64,000 bases of DNA, from the NCBI GenBank assembly GCA_010015655.1, contig ML976742.1, forward strand, positions 85,150 to 149,149, written 5' to 3'. Position numbers and translations under genes: made by a program. This document shows positions 56,858 through 64,000 of this stretch, one piece after another; within the stretch, counting starts at the first letter, position 1, and every line of letters begins with the position of its first letter. The notes below the pieces were generated by a model. It had not been told where the DNA came from and did no database searches. It was given only the letters and a program-made list of their open reading frames with translations. This DNA is from Bimuria novae-zelandiae CBS 107.79. Its lineage: Eukaryota > Ascomycota > Dothideomycetes > Pleosporales > Didymosphaeriaceae.

Positions 56858-59848
56858 CTATTGTGTGCCGCCGTACTGTTGACGGCCAAACGCGTTATTT
56901 GCCGGCACGAACTGCATTAGAGGCCAGTTCGTCGACCCGAGCGTTTGCATGACTGATGCATCGTCCACGCCAGGGATCTGACCGCCTTGACTTCCTTGAT
57001 AATTGCCATTGGTGTCGCTGCCACCAAGCGTGCGTCCATTGTTCAGGTAATCGCACTGTGATTCGGGATGTTTGTGTGCGATTGTCGCACGTGTCCACTG
57101 ATGCCACTCCGCGGGGGGGATTTCATTTGCATAGGCCGGCTGGTGAGAATGAGCGGTTGCCGTGACTTGGGGATTGACGTACGCGTAGTGGACGGCGGCG
57201 TGTCGGGACGGTCCATTCGTCGGCACTTGTTGCGAGGCTGCGGCATGTGATGGAGCCATTGAAGATTCTTGACTGGTGGCATAGGGTTGTTGCCCAATGC
57301 CAGGTGCTGCTTGCTGCGACACGGACGCTGATGTTTCATTAGTATACGAATACCCGGGACCAGCTGGGGAAACGGTGTAGGCCTGTAGTTGAGGTGATCC
57401 AGCTAGGGTAGCGGTATCCGCTGTGCTGGCTCCACTCGACAATGAGGGTCGGTGGTTGCTGTTAGGATATGCGATAGGTACCGAAGGCTGCCCCGGTGGT
57501 GGCTGTAGGGCCGCTTGAGCAAGTGATTGACTGGCTGTTCGTTTGAAGATGCACTCGTTGATATTACTCAACGAACGTTCTACAATCTGAGATATCTCAT
57601 CCTTGAGTTTGTCGCCGAATCCTATCTTTGTTTTAGCTACCGGTCAATTTATATACTGATCACGCTCACCTAGCAATTGCCCTGCTTCACTGATCAAGTC
57701 GACCCACTCGTCCGTGTCGCTTATCAGCGTGTCCATGTCGGCCGACGAAAGTCGATCTCGCTTTTGATAGTGGGCGAACAAAGTTGTAAATATAGCAGCA
57801 ACATGTGTCACAATATTAATCCAGGTGACGTCCAAGCTTCGGAGTTTGCGCATCTCTGTAGAACATCGCAGGAGCTTCTTGGAAGCGGACAAGCACTTCT
57901 CCAGACTAGCACTGATACAAACAGGATCCTCTGACCGGCACATGGCGGGATGGTACATAAGCAGGTGGTATTCGTGGTACCAATAGTCCAGGTACACAGC
58001 GAAGATGTAGTCCTCTTGTGAAGCAGTCGCAGGGTCCCTCAGCTCCAGTGGCATTTCTTCTTTCCATTGCCATATACCGGCTTCTAGGCGTTTCACTGTC
58101 TCTTCGTACGAACTACGAGCAGAGGCGCTGATTGAGTAGAGTGTTCGATACAACAGTGATAAGTGTACGGAGAACTTGGCGACTTGTATGCCGACTTGAA
58201 AGGAGCACTTGTGAAACTCATCTAAACCAACTTCCTCGTCCGGAAGACAGTCGTTCATGGGCTCAGGGAATTCCACGTCGATGTCATCCATACTGATAGG
58301 CATTGGCCGGCCCAGCTTCCCGCTCATATGAGACGTCAGCGCATGGAGCGCCCAAAAGGTACGCTTTCTAATCTCGACCTCGAGCGGGTCCATGTTGGCA
58401 TTATCGGCCCACGCTTTGGATGAGCGATGGTAACCTAGCTCGATGGCCAGTTGGAATGTGGTCGTCGCCATAATCCAGGCCGCACCAGGCTTTGGGAAGT
58501 TGCGCAGATGGTGCACGATCAAGGTCAGCGCTTGCACATCCCGCCACGTGTGTGACAACCACAAGTCCTTGAAAAAGCTCAAGGCATACCGGTAATGGCG
58601 GTGAGAGTCCTCTAATAGAGCCGGTTGACGATTTCGGACTGATATTTGATAGTTCAATGAGGCGATCACCATGTGCACACTGACAGTCTCAGACGGAGAA
58701 GGGATGAATCCGGGCTCGTGACCAATTCGCCAGATCAGTTTCATCGTGGTTGGTTTATCGAGGATCATGAGATAGGGGTGCATGGAGCGGAAGAACCAGC
58801 TACAGTAGTCCTTCAACGTCTGGTATGGAGGGAGTGAGACATGTTCAGGCTGCGTGTGGTTCAATGCCACCTCCATTACGTCGGTGTACGACATGTACGA
58901 ATCGTCGTAGTCCTTGTCATCCACAAAGTCGGTGATATCGATTTCGTGACCAAAGACAGACAACGAGGTCCCGCTGATGTTACTGAGCAGGGAGTCGGCT
59001 GAAGACACGCCTAGGTAGTTGTCACCAAAGGACTGGTGTTTGAACTGGGGCAGAGGACGACTATTTTCGAGAGCAGAACTGGCTGGTGTGTAGCCCGTGG
59101 CAGGTGAGGTGCTCTCACCCCGGGTCGGTGGGCTGCCCTGGCTCTTGCTGGAGTTCGTGCTCGGCCACGGCGGGGTTGCGCTGGACCCTGGAAAGCTGGA
59201 GTAGCTCGATGCTGCACGGGGTTCAATGCCCATCTCCCTCAATTGCGCCTGCAATCCTGCGATGTGGGCGCGCAGGAAGCTGTTCTCACTCTCCATGGCC
59301 TCGACCTGGCCTCGCGTCGTCGCGCGCCCGGTGATGCGGTCGGTGGTCTTGCATGGCGTGCGGTTCTGGGCGCATGGCGAGCAGCCCTCGGGTCTCTGTA
59401 CACGGTCTCAGTCAACGATGTCGGGTGGAAGTGCGGTCGTGGTGCATGCGCCTTACCGGGTCGCATCGTATCTTGCGGACCTGGCGACAACGTCAGCAGA
59501 TCGTTCAACTACAACAACGGCAGTCACGTCGCCATGGCTCCTTCCTCCGTGCTCCAGTCGGGGGAGCAACGACGCGCCCCCGTCGGGCCCATGGCCGTAA
59601 AGACATACCTTGCAGCGGTCGCACGCCTGGCCGGTGCGGGATGATGTAGCTAGCCGCCTCTTCACGGAGCCAGAAAAGTCACTGCTGGGCGACGGGCGCC
59701 GTTGTGCCAACGGCGTCTGGACGAGACCGGGCTCGATCTTGGGGATTTTGGCGCTATGGGAGAGGGAAGCATCCCCGTCGGGCGACGTGTCAGGCATCCT
59801 CTTGTGATTAGAGGCGTGCAGGTGGGCCATTGCTGGTGTAGACGGCAA
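56858..59848 (-). CDS. Zn2Cys6 fungal transcription factor with Fungal_trans domain
   Basis: Four exons, 59848-59609, 59480-59457 (24-nt micro-exon), 59395-57670 and 57621-56858, give 917 residues. The zinc cluster starts CDRCK in exon 1, continues VRKIRCDP in the micro-exon and ends in exon 3, with exact C-x2-C-x6-C-x6-C-x2-C-x6-C spacing near residues 76-103. A short coiled linker (VEAMESENSFLRAHIAGLQ) suggests dimerisation. The middle homology domain lies about 240-560 (SMHPYLMILDKPTTMKLIW, RKRTFWALHALTSHMSGKLGRP). The C-terminal 250 residues are Gln/Ser/Pro-rich, as in activation domains. An upstream ATG choice at 59830 is possible. The target pathway cannot be inferred. Confidence 0.92.
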
Positions 59849-60658
59849 GTGCCGTGGAGCTCGTGCGTGCCGTTGGACGTAGCTCCTGCAAGATTCCGAA
59901 CCAAGGTTCGGGGTTAGAAGGGAATGCAGGAGCGTATGGCGAGAGAATTAGTCCAGTGCAACATTGTACCATCTGTGCAAACAGATATGCGAGAGCGGGG
60001 GCTTGTTGCTGGCGGGCACAGAGGCGAACGGAGACCCCAGGGACTGGGTGTGCGCATGCACGCGCTCCCGCTCTAAAGGGCTCCAGCTGGAGCTGTCAAT
60101 GCCGCCTTTGACCCTCGACCCGTTGTGTGCAGTCATAACGGCACCCGTATGTCTTGCCCCGACAGCCACTTGAGACTCATTGCCCGCCCGCATCTTACAC
60201 AGCTTGACTCGAACCCGGTGCTCCGAGCGCCACGCCGAGTCACTTCCTCTTTGAGCGCCCACTACACCTGAATCGGCACCATCAGTGAAGAGCGGGAGTG
60301 GGAAGGACCCTTAGAGTTGAGGCTTCACCAACTTGACGACTGCTACTGCATTGTCTCTGTCGCTGCGGGCTGGGGAAGTGATACAGGTTAGAAAGATTGC
60401 ACGGCAAACCTTGGAAACAGTCATTGCATGCAAATTCTCAAAGCAGGAATATTTCCAAACACCAGACACTATCCTGCTCTACCCTGAATATCTACTCTGG
60501 CTACAACGAGGACATTTACCGGAAGACGAGCCCGGACGATACCACAAAAGAAAAGTCTTCTGCAATTAGCAAGCACGACTGGACTGCACCTGCCTCTCCC
60601 CCCACCACCACCAGAACCCCTGGCCCCGAACTCCAAATTCTTCAACGAAAACATCAAA
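59849..60658. promoter_or_regulatory. Divergent intergenic region between the zinc-cluster factor and CGI121
   Basis: About 810 bp between two oppositely directed start codons. Open frames here are short and uncharacteristic. Confidence 0.5.
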
Positions 60659-61255
60659 ATGGCATCCATCTACACCCTCACCATCCCCCACTATCCCACC
60701 CACCCCATCCACATCGCCCTCTTCCGCTCCGTCCGCAACGCCGCCCACCTCCGCGCCCAACTCCTCTCGGCCAACCCCTCCTTCGACTACGCCTTCCTGG
60801 ACGCCACCACCATCCTCTCCTACCACCAGCTCCTTCTCGCCGCCCAGCTCGCGCTGCACGCCCATCTAACAGGGCGAAGCAAGACGCGCACGCCGCACTC
60901 CGAGCTCGTCTTCCGCCTCCACCCGAACAACAACATCGGCGAGTCCTACCGCAAGTTCGGCATCAACAATGCCTCGAGTACGCTTATAGCCATCAAGTTC
61001 TCTCTGGACCCGGAGATCACGGGTGAGAGTGTTGCGAGGCATCTGGGTGAGGTGGTGGAAGGGGAGAGCGTGGATATTGGGCCGAATGGTGAAGAGCTGG
61101 CTATGTTCGCTGATGTTGCAAAGATACGCAAGATCTTCAAGTTGAATGATGGCGGGAAAGGCAAGGAAGGCGCAGCTGTGAACGGGGAAGCGAGGGATGA
61201 GCGGAAGCAGATGGAGAGCGTGATTCTTGGGACTATAGCGCTGAAGGGGTCGTGA
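60659..61255 (+). CDS. EKC/KEOPS complex subunit CGI121
   Basis: An intronless frame of 198 residues. It opens MASIYTLTIPHYPTHPIHIA and contains the family's FLDATTILSYHQLLLAAQLAL helix region, then ELVFRLHPNNNIGESYRKFGI and SSTLIAIKF. CGI121 (TPRKB in animals) binds the Bud32 kinase and tRNA in the KEOPS complex, which makes N6-threonylcarbamoyladenosine at position 37 of tRNAs. The length fits the family (about 180-200). It converges with COX4. Confidence 0.93.
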   Translation: MASIYTLTIPHYPTHPIHIALFRSVRNAAHLRAQLLSANPSFDYAFLDATTILSYHQLLLAAQLALHAHLTGRSKTRTPHSELVFRLHPNNNIGESYRKFGINNASSTLIAIKFSLDPEITGESVARHLGEVVEGESVDIGPNGEELAMFADVAKIRKIFKLNDGGKGKEGAAVNGEARDERKQMESVILGTIALKGS

Positions 61256-61365
61256 GGGGCTGTATCCATGGATCGGGAGGTGGTATTATGAGAGGAGATG
61301 AATTGCGACATCACGATCCGCATTTAGAAGAAATCGAACTTGGACGAAAGTAGCATCACGGCACA

Positions 61366-61431
61366 GACGGATGTCGTAGATGATTGAACAGCACAAAAGA
61401 CGGATGTCGTAGATGATTGAACAGCACAAAA
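61366..61431. repeat. Perfect 33-bp tandem duplication
   Basis: Two identical adjacent copies of a 33-bp unit beginning GACGGATGTCGTAGATGATT lie in the short intergenic space between the convergent CGI121 and COX4 genes. Confidence 0.95.
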
Positions 61432-61526
61432 GAAACCTCCGTTTCGACTATGCTACAGGGTTGCAGCGGAGGTACTGCACGACTGTAAAGATACACCACT
61501 AAATCTATGAGAACAGCTGAGCCAGC

Positions 61527-62421
61527 TTATGCGTTGAGGTATTCGGCCTTGATGAAATCCGACATGTTCTTGGGCCTGGGGTAGGGGTTCTCGTGGTGTT
61601 CGTGGCCGTGGTCGTGGGCGTGCGGGTCCTCAGCCGGGCCAACGTAGTGCATCTTGTATGCCGAGCCGCACTCCATGCAGCGCGCGACGGGCTCCTCGCG
61701 GGTCAACTGGACAGTATTAGCATTTCCATGGAGTAGATTCTTTGGCAGTATGAGGTCGTACAGTGATCCAGAGAACATTGTGCGAGTCGGCGGGGCAGCC
61801 AGTGCAGCCGACGTACTGCTCGTTGCCAGCTGAGTTGACGACGATGGGGTCATCGAGAGTGCCTGTGTGCCATCAGTCATGTCGTCCCACATGCTCGGCC
61901 ATCATCATGTTGATTACATACCGACGCGGCTAGCATCCAATGGCCTCATGTCGAAAATGTCGATGCCCTGCATCTTTCCCAAAATTTCGAGACGCTCCAA
62001 ACCGGTGGCTTGCTCGAGATCGGTGGGGACAGTTCCGGGCTTCGCACCGGGTGGAAGAAGATCGGCCTCGGACTTGATTTCTATACCAGCGACGTTATTA
62101 GCTATTGATAGTTTCGTCATGTATGTTGAAGCGACCCGGTCGCAGCTCGGCAGCACGGATGTCGGGCAGCGGGCAGCCAGCACGTACGGTCAAGCTTCTT
62201 GTACCCCTCGATAACACTGGGAGAGCTCGCAGAGTGGCCTGTCTCCTTGTCCGCGGTGGACTTCTCGTTCACATCGCCTGCAATGGCAGTCAGCGGTGCA
62301 TCGTATGATTGAGCTCCTGGCGCGACTCACGGCGGACAAAGGTGGTGGTGAAGGTGCGACGGGCGAGCACGCGCGGGGCAGCTCGCCGTGCGACGGCAAA
62401 GGCAGAGCGCTGGACGAACAT
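61527..62421 (-). CDS. Cytochrome c oxidase subunit COX4 (subunit Vb)
   Basis: Five exons, 62421-62331, 62277-62188, 62080-61922, 61862-61762 and 61706-61527, give 206 residues. The N-terminus is a mitochondrial presequence (SAFAVARRAAPRVLARRTFTT). The body has the family's GLERLEILGKMQGIDIFDM and a zinc site formed by residues in GCTGCPADSH and RCMECGSAYKM. The C-terminus is His-rich (HAHDHGHEHHENPYPRP). It is a nuclear-encoded structural subunit of respiratory complex IV in the inner membrane. Five small exons in about 900 bp is intron-dense for this window. Confidence 0.92.
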
Positions 62422-62742
62422 TTGGGGCGCAATTGGGGTGGAGTGGAGAGGGCGTGCGGTGGTGTGAAGCTGCAAAGTTGGCGCCGACATCCAACCAGCG
62501 ATCGTGCCATGCGAAGCTTGGCGTGGAACGAGGAGCTCGGATGAGTCAGCGCTGGGAGGGCTCCGCTATCAATGAGCTGCGCATAGCCTATCTTTTGAAG
62601 CTTTGTCCGCCATGTGAGTGTCACCAGGCAGAAGCACAGCTAGTAGCGTGCAAACAGTGCTCAAGACACTTGCCAGATGTTACCTAAATAAATAGCTACC
62701 TGTCCGACGCCCACTACAGGATCGCACCTTCCACCTGCAACC
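62422..62742. promoter_or_regulatory. Bidirectional promoter of COX4 and PNC1
   Basis: A 321-bp gap separates the start codons of divergently transcribed COX4 (mitochondrial respiration) and PNC1 (NAD salvage). No specific factor site was identified. Confidence 0.6.
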
Positions 62743-63469
62743 ATGCCCTTCAAGCCAGCCCTCGTCATTGTGGACGTGCAAGAGGACTTTTGCCCGCCCG
62801 TGAGTCGCACGTGACGATTTTTAAATAACTGCTGATAGCTTTGTCAAGAACGGATTACTCGCAGTCCAAGGCGGACGCGACATCGTCCCTCTGGTCAACG
62901 AACTGCTTGGTCGGCCCTTCCTGCTCAAGATCGCTACCAAGGACTTCCACCCGCAAGACCACATCTCCTTTGCCTCCAACCACGAAGCGCCTAATAACAA
63001 GCCCTTCGAGTCGTCCGTCATCATCAAAAATCCCCTAAACCCCTCGGAGACGCAGGAGACACGCTTATGGCCGGATCACTGTGTTCAGGGCACCAAGGGC
63101 TCTGAGCTGCTCCCAGAGCTCGACATCAAGCAAGTGCACAAGATCGTGGAGAAGGGACAAGACAAGCGCGTGGAGATGTATTCTGCATTTGCGGACCCCT
63201 TCACGAATCCATGCGTGAGCAAGAGCGAGCTGGCGAAGCTGCTGCACGATGCGGGAGTCACGGATGTGTTCGTAGCGGGGCTGGCAGCCGACTACTGCGT
63301 GCGATATACAGCGCTGGATGCCGCGAAGGAGGGCTTCAAGACTCGCGTCATCGGTGAGGCGACGAGGGCGGTTGATCCATCAGCCATGGACGAGGTCTTG
63401 AAGGAGTACGAGCAGGCGGGCGTCACTGTTATTGGCAAGGACGACGAGTCGCTCACCCTCGTGAAGTAG
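62743..63469 (+). CDS. Nicotinamidase (PNC1)
   Basis: Two exons, 62743-62799 and 62849-63469, give 225 residues; the 49-nt intron runs from GTGAGT to TCAAG. The enzyme converts nicotinamide to nicotinate in NAD salvage. The catalytic Asp is D11 in VIVDVQEDF, metal ligands are D51, H53 and H57 in KDFHPQDH, a Lys lies in IVEKGQDK, and the nucleophile is Cys169 in AADYCVRYTALDA. All residues of the isochorismatase-like fold are present and the length matches yeast Pnc1. Confidence 0.95.
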
Positions 63470-64000
63470 AGAGATCGGTTTTTCACTCTCACATCACCCC
63501 CAGTCTGCTTTGTCTGGGCGATTTCCTTGGTATGAACTGGCAGGAACGGAGCTCTGATAAGCATGATACCCGATGGGCATTTCCCTAGGCGTTCCGCTTT
63601 ATCCCTTGATGAGCTGAAACGTCCAGTTATGTTTCCTATGTAGCTAATCAGGTACCATGTACCGTCAAAGTTCGTGCGCAATTTTGCGCCTTGCTTCTTG
63701 CTTCTCACCCAGTGCTACTTGTTCCGAGGATGCCGAGCCTGGGCTGCACGGGTCAGCTGCCTGTGTCGTCCGCGCCGGCAGCGAAGTGACGTGAGTGGGG
63801 TCTTCGACCACCTCACAGTATATGAGCTCAAATCCTGCGCACTTGAAGCGCCAACATAGAATTTGTGTTTGATTTGCTTCACACCACACTGCGATTAGGC
63901 GGGGGCAACTAAGCACGCACGGTAAGTTCAAAGAAGCCCGGACCGCCGAATTTTCCCCCGCGCCGGCGCGTTCCGTCATCGCTCTCTGACTGGCAGGGTC
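63470..64000. other. Right edge, no gene recognised
   Basis: The 3' flank of PNC1 and host sequence to the window end. No supported frame. Confidence 0.5.

Noticed and set aside
60160..60260. Possible tRNA on the minus strand
   Set aside because: GGGTTCGAGTC resembles a B box, but no A box at the right distance and no acceptor-stem pairing could be found.

Overview
This window is nuclear DNA of a filamentous ascomycete (Pezizomycotina), most likely a Dothideomycete. Genes carry short introns of about 45-80 nt with GT...CTAAC/CTGAC...AG signals. There are fungus-specific families (Zn2Cys6 factor, S28 peptidase). Long AT-rich blocks contain transposon relics full of TAG/TAA codons where CAG, CAA or TGG is expected, the signature of repeat-induced point mutation (RIP). 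The class-level assignment is an inference; no species is named.

Layout. (1) 1-942: host flank with a small, probably GPI-anchored secreted protein gene on the minus strand. (2) 965-18674: a 17.7 kb nested transposon island. It holds a pogo/Fot1 element (967-3102), a ~100-bp palindromic MITE (halves at 3105-3150 and 18629-18672) whose spacer has received three more TA-target elements (3153-6081, 6088-9694, 9702-18626), a solo LTR inside the first of these and a complete chromodomain Ty3/Gypsy element inside the last. Every boundary is closed by a target-site duplication. (3) 19176-23981: copper transporter, O-methyltransferase and Nudix hydrolase. (4) 24075-27681: an inverted second copy, of identical length (3607 bp), of the element at 6088-9694. 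(5) 28063-36380: IMP dehydrogenase and a Rng2/Iqg1-type IQGAP. (6) 36645-48000: a 5'-truncated Tad-like LINE, a pogo element, a Ty1/Copia element and AT-rich sequence. (7) 50345-53450: an unrecognised membrane protein and a secreted S28 serine peptidase. (8) 54244-56384: a Tc1-like element and an inverted deletion derivative beside it. (9) 56858-63469: Zn2Cys6 transcription factor, CGI121 (KEOPS), COX4 and PNC1 nicotinamidase.

The most notable system is the 3607-bp two-gene transposon present twice. Its ~200-bp terminal inverted repeats end immediately before two convergent genes: a 373-codon DD34E Tc1-type transposase and a 603-codon intron-containing protein of unknown function, with a C3H zinc-finger-like motif, an acidic/basic coiled region and a helical C-terminal domain. 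Each gene therefore appears to be driven by one of two nearly identical TIR promoters. Both copies are RIP-damaged, but at partly different positions.

The host genes are mostly single-copy housekeeping functions (guanine nucleotide synthesis, cytokinesis, tRNA t6A modification, respiration, NAD salvage) and do not form a biosynthetic cluster. The insertions sit mainly in promoters and 3' flanks, the largest one within the divergent promoter between the copper transporter and the small secreted protein gene.
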